Assembly (NCBI GenBank): GCA_913061095.1
Contig: CAJXVM010000016.1
Location: forward strand, 1-64,000
Reading direction: 5' to 3'
From: an uncultured Ignavibacteria bacterium
Lineage (GTDB): Bacteria; Bacteroidota; Ignavibacteria; SZUA-365
Length of the DNA stretch: 64,000 nucleotides
The notes below the pieces were generated by a model, which saw nothing but the letters and a program-made list of their open reading frames with translations, searched no databases and was not told the DNA's origin. Position numbers and translations under genes: made by a program. Positions 35,138 through 43,220 of this stretch are shown piece after piece (within the stretch, counting starts at the first letter, position 1; each line of letters begins with the position of its first letter).

Positions 35138-35616
35138 GTCATTCAGATATTGAGATATTTCCGATAGAACCCGGAGATAAACGTCTATCACAGGTAGCCG
35201 AACTGTTCCGAGAACTCTATGCGTCAGAAATGGAATTCGGTTTGTCGCTTCCGCTTGTTGAGGGCGGGGAGTTTTTATGGATTAAATCAGTAGAAAAAAT
35301 TCTAGGGAAATATGCTCAAATCATCGTAGCTGTTGATGCTGGAATGATCGTGGGCTTCAGTTACGGTAGCATCCGAATAACTCCTCCTTACTTCGGAGCA
35401 AAGGCGATCGGCTACTGGGAGGCGATGATGCTGCGAAAACCATATCGTAAGCGTGGGATCGGTGATGAGATGACGAGACAATTGATGAACTGGTGGCGCA
35501 GTCGTAAGGTGTGCTTATTCGAAGGTGAGCGTCTCGTAAATAATTGTAACGCAGAGCGTAACTTCGAGCGCCTGGGATTCAAGATAGAGCTAGTAAAGTA
35601 CAGACGCGAAGCATGA
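35134..35616 (+). CDS. GNAT-family acyltransferase
   Basis: 160 aa. GNAT core: IIVAVDAGMIVGFSYGSI (beta4), YWEAMMLRKPYRKRGIGDEMTRQL (motif A with the R/Q-x-x-G-x-G/A-like loop RKRGIG) and NFERLGFKIEL (motif B). Four-nt overlaps on both sides tie it to the ACP and the next acyltransferase. It may take the group from the carrier protein to a sugar amine, but acetyl-CoA as donor is equally possible. Confidence 0.8.
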   Translation: MSHSDIEIFPIEPGDKRLSQVAELFRELYASEMEFGLSLPLVEGGEFLWIKSVEKILGKYAQIIVAVDAGMIVGFSYGSIRITPPYFGAKAIGYWEAMMLRKPYRKRGIGDEMTRQLMNWWRSRKVCLFEGERLVNNCNAERNFERLGFKIELVKYRREA

Positions 35617-36194
35617 GCAGAGTGGTTAAACTGATCCTGGGTTTGTTGGGGGTAGCCAGAGTAAAAATATGGTATGTCCGTGGCTATATATTGAAGTTGT
35701 ATTTGAGTCTTTATGGATGTAAAGTCGGTAAGCGCTTAAAATGTAAACAATGGCCGGTCTTTCGGTCACTTGCATATAAATCGATAGTTGTTGGTGATGA
35801 TGTAAGCATTGGATATAGGATTACTTTAGAAACAGTTCCTGGTGGTATAATTAGATTGGAGAACAGCGTCCAGCTTACTCAGGATATACTAATTAGTGCG
35901 AGGGAACTCGTTCATCTTGGAGAGTATGTCGGAATCGCTGAATACGTAAGTATCAGAGATAGTGATCACGAGATAAAGAGAGGAATAATCCCACACCGAC
36001 AAGGCCATATTGTACAAAAAGTAGCCATCGCACGAGGTGCTGGAGTTGGAAGAGGTTGCGCGATACTAAGGGGATCGCAGATTGCAGAAGGTGCCTTGAT
36101 AGGAGCGAATACGATTATTATGCGTGGATTTGTTTGTGTCGAAAACGGAATCTACTTTGGTAATCCACCAAGGCTGATCGGAATTAGGAGGTAA
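35613..36194 (+). CDS. left-handed beta-helix acyltransferase (WbbJ/maltose-O-acetyltransferase type)
   Basis: 193 aa. Hexapeptide-like turns (VVGDDVSIGYRI, IIRLENSVQLTQDILI, VHLGEYVGIAEYVSI, VAIARGAGVGRGCAIL, IAEGALIGANTIIM) and the active-site-like RDSDHEIKRG (His) fit O-acetyltransferases that modify glycans. C-terminal YFGNPPRLIG is typical. Last gene of the four-gene overlapping acyl module; a 240-bp gap with no visible signal follows. Confidence 0.85.
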   Translation: MSRVVKLILGLLGVARVKIWYVRGYILKLYLSLYGCKVGKRLKCKQWPVFRSLAYKSIVVGDDVSIGYRITLETVPGGIIRLENSVQLTQDILISARELVHLGEYVGIAEYVSIRDSDHEIKRGIIPHRQGHIVQKVAIARGAGVGRGCAILRGSQIAEGALIGANTIIMRGFVCVENGIYFGNPPRLIGIRR

Positions 36195-36436
36195 GTATTG
36201 TATAACACTATGGCAAATCATGTGGATATGATAAAAGTCGGCTCCCTCGCTATTTCGTCTGGGCAAGCTGAAGAACCAGGTTTTTGGAAACCATTTAGAC
36301 TATCGTATAAAATTATACTGCTGAAAGCTTGATATTAAACAGGTGTAATTATATATGAATGACACGAAAAAGGAAAAATCAGTAAGTCGATTGCAGGCTT
36401 ATGCCTGTCAGCGGAGTTAATTCTAAACTGAGAGAG

Positions 36437-37624
36437 ATGAAGAAGAATCCGATCGCGTCTATGAAGACGAATGCGGGCGCGAGAGCCATCCGGCGTAAGC
36501 GGTGCGCGCTCCTTGTGACGAATATTCCGAATCCCTACCGAATCCCGCAATTCAATCTCCTGAGTGAGGAGTTTGAAAGAAATTCAATACGGTTTATTGT
36601 TGTGTACGGAGCACGAGGCTACCGTGAGAGAATGTGGGTGTATGACGACAGTGAACTGAAGCATGAAGCGTATTTTCTTGACGAACGTATCAGGAAAAGT
36701 GCACCTCGCCTTTATCCCGGTTTTACAAGGGCATTGGTACGTTTCAGTCCGGATGTCATAATAGGGAACGGGTTCTCCCTTGCCACGGCAAAGGCAGCAA
36801 TGTATTGTCATCTCACGAACCGAGGAATGATGATCATGGCTGAGACGATTGCGGGTCCGAATGGTGTCACAGGGGTACCCGTAGGTCTCATACGTGGGCT
36901 GATGACACGGCAGGCTCGAAAAATGCTGCTTAGCGGCTCCAAAAGCAGGGAATATGTCGTCAGTCTTCCCTTCGGTGGCCGCACACCAGTCGAAACGGGC
37001 GTGCTGAATATAGATACGAGAGTATTTGAAGCTCTCGGGGAGAGAAGACAAATCCATGAGAATAGAGTAGTGAAGCGCCTGTTGTTTACTGGATACTTGA
37101 ATAAGCGAAAGAATGCGCAGGCGGTAATCCATCTCGCTGCGCGGCTCGCAAAGAAAAGAAGTGATTTCCTCGTAACTATCGTGGGCGACGGTGAGGAGAG
37201 ACCCAGCTTGGAGCGACTGACGGTTTCGCTTGGAGTCGCTACATTTGTCAGCTTCGTGGGCTACAAACAATACAAAGAAATTCTCCACTACTATGCCGCA
37301 TCGGATATCTTTCTGTTTCCAACGCACTATGATATCTGGGGCCTGGTACTGAACGAGGCGATGGCATCTGGTCTTGCATGTATAGTTTCGGACAAAGCCA
37401 ACGCTCACGTGGACCTGATACAGGACGGTGTAAATGGGTATGTAAGGAGTTTTTCGGATCTTGATTCAGTCGAGGCGCTCCTCTTGCAGCTTTTGGACGA
37501 CCCTGAGCGAGTTTATAAGGTGGGAAAAACCGCCGTCGCATTTATCAGGGATCATGCGAGTATTAACAAGAGTGTGCAGATCATAAGTGATTCGGTATTG
37601 GAAGAATTGGAGAACCTGAAGTGA
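36437..37624 (+). CDS. GT4-family glycosyltransferase
   Basis: 395 aa from MKKNPIASMKTN; an in-frame ATG at 36401 gives 407 aa. The N-terminal domain has ALLVTNIPNPYRIPQFNLL. The C-terminal donor domain has RLLFTGYLNKRKNAQAVIHL, VTIVGDGEERPSLE, FVGYKQYKEILHYYAASDIFLFPTHYDIWGLVLNEAMASGL and VNGYVRSFSDL. Its stop overlaps the GTG start of the epimerase. Base composition returns to GC-richer from here on. Confidence 0.9.
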   Translation: MKKNPIASMKTNAGARAIRRKRCALLVTNIPNPYRIPQFNLLSEEFERNSIRFIVVYGARGYRERMWVYDDSELKHEAYFLDERIRKSAPRLYPGFTRALVRFSPDVIIGNGFSLATAKAAMYCHLTNRGMMIMAETIAGPNGVTGVPVGLIRGLMTRQARKMLLSGSKSREYVVSLPFGGRTPVETGVLNIDTRVFEALGERRQIHENRVVKRLLFTGYLNKRKNAQAVIHLAARLAKKRSDFLVTIVGDGEERPSLERLTVSLGVATFVSFVGYKQYKEILHYYAASDIFLFPTHYDIWGLVLNEAMASGLACIVSDKANAHVDLIQDGVNGYVRSFSDLDSVEALLLQLLDDPERVYKVGKTAVAFIRDHASINKSVQIISDSVLEELENLK

Positions 37625-38670
37625 ACGTCCTTGTAACCGGGAGCGCAGGCTTCATTGGTGCGCATGTTGTCCGCATGCTCACGCAATATGGCGGTGAGAT
37701 TGTCGGTGTAGATAACCTGGATTCGTATTACGATACAAATATGAAACTGGATCGCCTCGCGTGGAGTGGTATTAGCACAGATCCCGTCCGGGATGGCACG
37801 GCAGTGAGCCCTGACGGCCATTATAGATTCTATCGGGCAGATATCTGTGATCAGGATAACATGAGACAGATTCTCAGGGATCATGATGTTTCGTTGATAT
37901 TTCACCTGGCAGCCCAAGCAGGTGTGCGCCATTCCCTGGAGAAACCGCTGAAGTATGTGCATAACAACATACTAGGTTTCGCGACCATGGTAGAGGCGGC
38001 CGTCAGCGAGAATGTGAGAAATATCATATACGCGTCCTCGAGCTCCGTCTATGGAGACAGCAAGGTCGTCCCGTATACGGAGGATCTTCCTGTAAACAGG
38101 CCGTTGTCCATTTATGCTGCGACGAAAAGTGCAAATGAATTGTACGCCTACGCAGCCTCCTCCCTGAATCGATTGGTCATGACCGGTGTGCGTTTTTTTA
38201 CCGTATTCGGCCCGTGGGGCCGTCCTGACATGGCATATTACCTCTTCGCTGACAAGATCATGAAAGGGGAGACTATTCGATTGCGTGGCAATGGAAATAT
38301 GAGAAGGGACCACACTTTCATTGATGATGTCGTGGAAGGTTTGAGGCGGTTGTATGAGGACTATAAGAATAAGTCAGCAAACACGGCATCTTCGTTTGGG
38401 GAGCATACTATTTACAATATTGGGTATGGTCAGCCGGTTAGCACGCACAGTATTGTGCTAACGCTCGAAGCGTTGCTGGAGAAGAAAGCGATTGTGGAAT
38501 ACGTTGATGAGCAACAGGGTGAGCCGTTGCAGACCTATGCCGACTCATCAAAGATGGAAACGCATTACGGCTTTCTCCCGCGCACGGATTTTCAGGCTGG
38601 AATGAAAGCGTTTACAGAATGGTACTTGCGTTATACGAACGGACATGGAGTACAGGAGCGAAAGGAATGA
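37621..38670 (+). CDS. NAD-dependent epimerase, UDP-glucuronate 4-epimerase type
   Basis: 349 aa, GTG start overlapping the previous stop (GTGA). Rossmann loop GSAGFIGAHV, DNLDSYYDTNMKLDRL, FHLAAQAGVRHSLEKP, ASSSSVYGDS with catalytic Ser, YAATK (Tyr-x-x-x-Lys), and FTVFGPWGRPDMAYYLFADKIMKG, a string characteristic of UDP-GlcA 4-epimerases (CapI-like). It supplies UDP-galacturonate for the repeat unit. Assignment within the family rests on the GPWGRPDMA motif. Confidence 0.88.
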   Translation: MNVLVTGSAGFIGAHVVRMLTQYGGEIVGVDNLDSYYDTNMKLDRLAWSGISTDPVRDGTAVSPDGHYRFYRADICDQDNMRQILRDHDVSLIFHLAAQAGVRHSLEKPLKYVHNNILGFATMVEAAVSENVRNIIYASSSSVYGDSKVVPYTEDLPVNRPLSIYAATKSANELYAYAASSLNRLVMTGVRFFTVFGPWGRPDMAYYLFADKIMKGETIRLRGNGNMRRDHTFIDDVVEGLRRLYEDYKNKSANTASSFGEHTIYNIGYGQPVSTHSIVLTLEALLEKKAIVEYVDEQQGEPLQTYADSSKMETHYGFLPRTDFQAGMKAFTEWYLRYTNGHGVQERKE

Positions 38671-39611
38671 GAACCTATCCGGAGTATTCAATCGTCATTC
38701 CGCTGTATAATGAAGAGGAAAATGTTCCAGAGCTGGTAAATCGATTATCCCGCCTTGTCGACGAAGCGCCATATGCGATCGAGTTCGTGTTTGTGGATGA
38801 CGGAAGCAGTGATCGCACCGTGGAGGAGCTTAAGAACCTGGTCGCGACCACGGCAGGGAGAATCGTCGTGCTGTCTCGAAATTTCGGACATCAGACTGCC
38901 GTCACTGCGGGTTTGGAGCACGCGCGAGGTGCTGCCGGGGCATTGATCATTGACGGCGATCTGCAGGATCCACCGGAACTCCTGCTGCCCATGATTGAGA
39001 GAATGAAGGAGGGGTATGACGTCATATATGCTGTGCGGCGTAACAGGAAGGAGAGCATCGGAAAGAGAGCCCTGTATTTCATCTACTATCGGCTCTTGAA
39101 GACGATGTCTGACACGATGATCCCTGTTGATGCGGGGGATTTCGCCCTGTTGAGCAGAAGGGTCGTCGATATTCTCAACGCTATGCCGGAAGAGAGCCGC
39201 TTTCTCAGGGGAATGCGCGCGTGGGTGGGATTTCGGCAGGTCGGGTATGAGTACGACAGATCGGAACGGGCGCACGGAGAATCAAAATACACCTTCCGTC
39301 GGCTCTTTAAACTGGCATACGATGGCATATTCAATTTTTCGACTGCGCCTGTTCGGCTCATCAGAATCCTTGGTGGTGTGAGCATGGCCGGCGCAGGGCT
39401 CTATCTGTTTTCCGTCCTGCTGAAAAAACTCATTTACGGTACTGTCCCTGAGGGATTCACCGCGCTTTTCGCTGCGATCGTATTGTTCAGCGGGGTGATT
39501 TTATTCTCTCTCTCCGTGCTTGGCGAGTACATCATCAGGATATTTTTCGAGGTAAAAGGAAGGCCGAAGTATATTGTCAGCGAATTGTATGAGAGCGATC
39601 AGCGCAGCTGA
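38667..39611 (+). CDS. GT2 polyprenyl-phosphate glycosyltransferase (DPM1/GtrB-like)
   Basis: 314 aa, start at MRTYPEYSIVIPLYNEEENV, overlapping the epimerase stop (ATGA). Catalytic domain with FVFVDDGSSDRT, LSRNFGHQTAVTAGLEHA, IIDGDLQDPPELL (DxD) and ERAHGESKY, followed by two C-terminal transmembrane segments. Such enzymes charge undecaprenyl phosphate with a sugar that a GT-C protein then uses in the periplasm. The next gene encodes a GT-C-like membrane protein, a matching partner. Confidence 0.92.
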   Translation: MRTYPEYSIVIPLYNEEENVPELVNRLSRLVDEAPYAIEFVFVDDGSSDRTVEELKNLVATTAGRIVVLSRNFGHQTAVTAGLEHARGAAGALIIDGDLQDPPELLLPMIERMKEGYDVIYAVRRNRKESIGKRALYFIYYRLLKTMSDTMIPVDAGDFALLSRRVVDILNAMPEESRFLRGMRAWVGFRQVGYEYDRSERAHGESKYTFRRLFKLAYDGIFNFSTAPVRLIRILGGVSMAGAGLYLFSVLLKKLIYGTVPEGFTALFAAIVLFSGVILFSLSVLGEYIIRIFFEVKGRPKYIVSELYESDQRS

Positions 39612-39623
39612 CCGGGCCTGAAT

Positions 39624-40892
39624 ATGCTTCGTTCATCACAATGTCGGGTCGCATGCCTGCTGTCGATCGCTACGGTTATAAAGATTGTGGCAATGCTGCT
39701 GTTTTATCAGAACGTGATGCAGCAGTTGAACGGGCAGTGGGAGCTTGCAATAGGGTACACATGGGATGATTACATCTCATCGATTACTGACGGCGAGTAT
39801 CAGGTTCCCCCGCAGAAAAGTCTCTCTGGTGTCGTTGCGCTGGAGTCCCGGTCGTATCGGCCTCCGGTGTATCCATATCTCATCTACGCCTTGCACACCA
39901 TCAGAAGCTGGGGGCCGCTGATCCCGATTGTTCTGTTTTCCGTGCTCACGAGCCTGATCGCCTGGTTCGCGTTTCTGATCGTGAGGGGAAGAGCCGGGCC
40001 CGTTCCGGGTTACCTGGCAATGGGCCTGGTATTCCTCTTCCCGATGAATCTGCTGAAATCGGCTTCATTTGATGAGGCTGTTGTCATGATGGTGCTCATC
40101 CTGGCGGGCATAGTCATCCTTCTCAAGAGGAAGGATGCCTGGTACAGCATTCTTGCTGGGATGCTGCTTGGCCTTGCCATCCTCACCCGATATACGGCCC
40201 TGTTTGCCGTCGTAGGGTTGCTGCTGGCAGTTGTGATCAGCATGAACTGGCGAGTCGGGTTGCATGTCTCTATTGGTATCATGCTTGTGGTTAGTGTCTG
40301 GCTCATACGGAACTGGACGGTGTACGATACGTTCGTGATATCAACCGGCGGTAGTCGGTTCGCTGTTATCACGTTGACGGATGATTTCATAGAGAATTTT
40401 CCTGAAAAATCGATCGACCGCATCGAAATCGTTTACTTTCTGCAAAATGAAGGTAAGTATGAGATTCTGGACAGGATGACTGAGCTCGAGAGGGAAGCCT
40501 ATTTTTCTCGCGAAGCTATGGATTGGATCCGCAGTGACCCAATGCGGCTCGCTGAGTCGGTCGCAGTGAAGTTGAAAGTGTTTCTTCCCTTCTCATATTA
40601 CCCGGTCCGGGGCGACACCTTGAAAGATCTGGTGTACCTGCTGTTTTACGTCCCGGCCCTCCTAATGCTTCTGCATCGGCTCGTTCTATTTCGGCAACCC
40701 TGGTGCCTGTGGTTGTGGCTTCCCGCACTGGGCTATGCTGCTCAGGCCGTGCTGTTCGTGATGACCAGCCGGCATATGTACCCGGTCATCCTGATGATAT
40801 ACATCGGCTGGTTCTGTGATTTTGCGTCTCATTTTCTGAAGAAATGGAGTTTCGCAGGTGTTCCGGCCGGGGACGCAGGTGCTCACGGATGA
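39624..40892 (+). CDS. GT-C (GT39/ArnT-like) membrane glycosyltransferase
   Basis: 422 aa with about 10 hydrophobic segments. The first periplasmic loop (residues about 40-85, WDDYISSITDGEYQVPPQKSLS...RSYRPPVYPYLIYALH) has the acidic/PPxYP pattern of polyprenyl-linked sugar-using enzymes. It likely transfers a sugar from undecaprenyl phosphate, made by the preceding GT2, onto the glycan in the periplasm. It overlaps the next start by 4 nt. Confidence 0.78.
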   Translation: MLRSSQCRVACLLSIATVIKIVAMLLFYQNVMQQLNGQWELAIGYTWDDYISSITDGEYQVPPQKSLSGVVALESRSYRPPVYPYLIYALHTIRSWGPLIPIVLFSVLTSLIAWFAFLIVRGRAGPVPGYLAMGLVFLFPMNLLKSASFDEAVVMMVLILAGIVILLKRKDAWYSILAGMLLGLAILTRYTALFAVVGLLLAVVISMNWRVGLHVSIGIMLVVSVWLIRNWTVYDTFVISTGGSRFAVITLTDDFIENFPEKSIDRIEIVYFLQNEGKYEILDRMTELEREAYFSREAMDWIRSDPMRLAESVAVKLKVFLPFSYYPVRGDTLKDLVYLLFYVPALLMLLHRLVLFRQPWCLWLWLPALGYAAQAVLFVMTSRHMYPVILMIYIGWFCDFASHFLKKWSFAGVPAGDAGAHG

Positions 40893-42118
40893 AGCGGTTT
40901 GTCCTCTACTTTATCGCACTCCGTACTATCATCGCGGCATTCTACAGCGTCAATCTCATCGGTCCGATACGGATGACAGACATAGCGGGTCTGCTTTTTC
41001 CGCTTGTATCCATTATTTATCTCATGAGTTCGGGGAGCAGGGAGAAGGTTGCGCGCAAAGGGATCGTGCTGGTTCCGCTGATATGGTTGATACTGTCCTC
41101 GGCCTATGTCGTGGTCGTGGAGGAGCAGCTCGGATTCATCTACCTGTATGCGAAGCAGATCTTTCGCTTTGCGAACGGTGTGTACGCATTCATCGTGTTC
41201 CCCAGGATCTTTACGAATTACAGTGACGTGAAGCAATTTGCCTATGCTTCGCTCATTGCAACCGTCTTTCCCATGGCGCAGATTTTCGCGATTACTGTGA
41301 TCGGTCCTGGAGCATTTGGTTTGCAGGTCGTGAATTTGGAAGACGTCACGCTCGTCAAAGGTGTGTATGGAAATTACGGCGTCTTTGCGACAAGTACATA
41401 TATTGGATTAGTAGCTCTGATGATCCTGCTTGCTGATCCCGGCAGAAAGAAAAGCAGGGACCGCTACGTGGCACTGGGATTTGTGAGCTACATATTCATG
41501 GGTCTTGTAACGCTCAGCAGAATCCTGATGTCCCAGATCATGAGCATCGTTGCCATTTTTGTATATGCTGCCGGAAAAAGGGGCTCCTTTGGAATTCTCG
41601 CAGTCTTTTTACTTGCCATGGTCATATTCTCACAGACTTCCCTCTTCGAATCGAAAACAGATGAGTTATTGGCGAGATCCGAGTATGAGTTTGATGTTTT
41701 GCAGGGAGAAAAGGGCTACCATTATGCCATGAATGGTCGTGTAGACAGATGGGATGAGGGGATAGAAGTATTTACGAATGATTATAATACCATGGACCAG
41801 TTATTCGGAACGAAAATACGAATAGGCCCGCATGGCGATTATTTCTACTGGCTTTTCGCATATGGATGGATCGGATTCCTTGTCTTTTTGCGCCTGACAA
41901 AGGATGTCACGGTAACTTCGCTCGTGGCGTGGCGGAGATACAAGGACACGTCCTATCGTATGTTTGGTGCTGCCGTGCTGTCGCTGGCGCCAATATGGAT
42001 CCTCTCCGCAGTGGGAACAACACCATCCGCTATGCCGGATACGCTGTACCTCGTTTTCGGTCTCATGGGAATCGTTCTTAATCATGATTTCAGAGAAGAG
42101 AGTGATGCCAGTACCTGA
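40889..42118 (+). CDS. O-antigen polymerase/ligase-like membrane protein (Wzy-like)
   Basis: 409 aa, start MKRFVLYFIALRTIIAAFYS chosen for the ATGA overlap. About 10 transmembrane segments and one long periplasmic loop (about 265-320: ESKTDELLARSEYEFDVLQGEKGYHYAMNGRVDRWDEG), ending in a GPHGDYFYWLFAYGWIGFLVF motif like the HN-x-x-L/GxHxxY region of Wzy_C proteins. Probably polymerises the O-unit or EPS repeat. No Wzx flippase was recognised in the window. Confidence 0.75.
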   Translation: MKRFVLYFIALRTIIAAFYSVNLIGPIRMTDIAGLLFPLVSIIYLMSSGSREKVARKGIVLVPLIWLILSSAYVVVVEEQLGFIYLYAKQIFRFANGVYAFIVFPRIFTNYSDVKQFAYASLIATVFPMAQIFAITVIGPGAFGLQVVNLEDVTLVKGVYGNYGVFATSTYIGLVALMILLADPGRKKSRDRYVALGFVSYIFMGLVTLSRILMSQIMSIVAIFVYAAGKRGSFGILAVFLLAMVIFSQTSLFESKTDELLARSEYEFDVLQGEKGYHYAMNGRVDRWDEGIEVFTNDYNTMDQLFGTKIRIGPHGDYFYWLFAYGWIGFLVFLRLTKDVTVTSLVAWRRYKDTSYRMFGAAVLSLAPIWILSAVGTTPSAMPDTLYLVFGLMGIVLNHDFREESDAST

Positions 42119-43220
42119 GACCAGGGTACTGCTGTTTGGCAAGATCCCTCCCCCGTATATCGGTCCCGCAGTCGCAACCTCTCTTCTGTTGAATTCATCT
42201 CTGCGGGAGAGGTATGGAATAATTCACCTTGACACATCGGATCCGCGTGGCATCGAGACGCTCGGCAAATTCGATGTGCAGAATGTCTTGGTGGCTCTTC
42301 GGCAGTATGCAAGGACTGCGAAGCTACTGCGCAGGCACCGGCCTGGCATCGTTTACATTCTATGCGCCCAGACTACCATTGCATATCTGCGTGACATCCC
42401 ATTTGTCCTGCTTGCCAGGCTGTTTCGTGCTCGTGTGGTATTTCACCTGCGTGGAGGAAGATTTCGTGCCTGGTATGAGTCGCTCGGACCGGTGATGAGA
42501 TGGATCGTCCACGTCGTTCATCCCCGCATTCACGCGCAGATTGTTCTCGGGACAAACCTCAGGGGCATGTATGAAGGCATTATCCCACTCGAGAGGGTTC
42601 ATGTCGTGCCGAATGGTGGGGACTACGGTTTCCGTCCGGGACAGAATAACGGTTCGGACACCGTAACGGTTCTGTACCTGGGGAATTTCATTCCAACGAA
42701 GGGAATTATGGAGTTCATGGAGTCGGCTCGTCTGGTCCATGGTGCTTATAGAAATGTACGTTTCATCGCGGCCGGCAACTGGCAGGATCCAGAGACGAAG
42801 GAAGCGATGCTTTCGCAGCAGGAATCCATGAGGGAATGTTTTACTATCATGGAAAATGTCGCCGGGGATGCAAAAAAGGAACTGCTGGAGAATGCCGACA
42901 TCTTTGTATTCCCGACATACTATCCATACGAAGGACATCCCTGGGTAATCGTAGAGGCGATGGCGGCGGGGCTTCCCATTATTACGACGGACCACGCGGC
43001 GATTGCAGAATCGGTCGTACATGGCGAAAACGGCTTCCTGGTTGAGAAGCAAAGCGCCGAGGCGGTTGCTGAGGCAATCGAGATGCTTCTAAAGGATGAA
43101 TCTCTGCGTATGAAAATGGGGGAGATGTCGCGCAAGCGTTACGAGGAAGGGTTCACCCTGGATCACATGGTGAATCGCCTTTCTGCCGTGTTTGACCATG
43201 TTCTGCAGCACGACAGCTGA
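42105..43220 (+). CDS. GT4-family glycosyltransferase
   Basis: 371 aa, start at MPVPETRVLLFGKIPPPYIGPAVATSLLL, preceded by GAAGAGAG; a start 21 nt upstream is possible. FHLRGGRFRAWYESLGP in the N-terminal domain; VTVLYLGNFIPTKGIMEFMES, ADIFVFPTYYPYEGHPWVIVEAMAAGLPII (E-x7-E) and ENGFLVEKQSAEAVA in the donor domain. It overlaps the Wzy-like gene by 14 nt and touches asnB. Confidence 0.92.
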   Translation: MPVPETRVLLFGKIPPPYIGPAVATSLLLNSSLRERYGIIHLDTSDPRGIETLGKFDVQNVLVALRQYARTAKLLRRHRPGIVYILCAQTTIAYLRDIPFVLLARLFRARVVFHLRGGRFRAWYESLGPVMRWIVHVVHPRIHAQIVLGTNLRGMYEGIIPLERVHVVPNGGDYGFRPGQNNGSDTVTVLYLGNFIPTKGIMEFMESARLVHGAYRNVRFIAAGNWQDPETKEAMLSQQESMRECFTIMENVAGDAKKELLENADIFVFPTYYPYEGHPWVIVEAMAAGLPIITTDHAAIAESVVHGENGFLVEKQSAEAVAEAIEMLLKDESLRMKMGEMSRKRYEEGFTLDHMVNRLSAVFDHVLQHDS

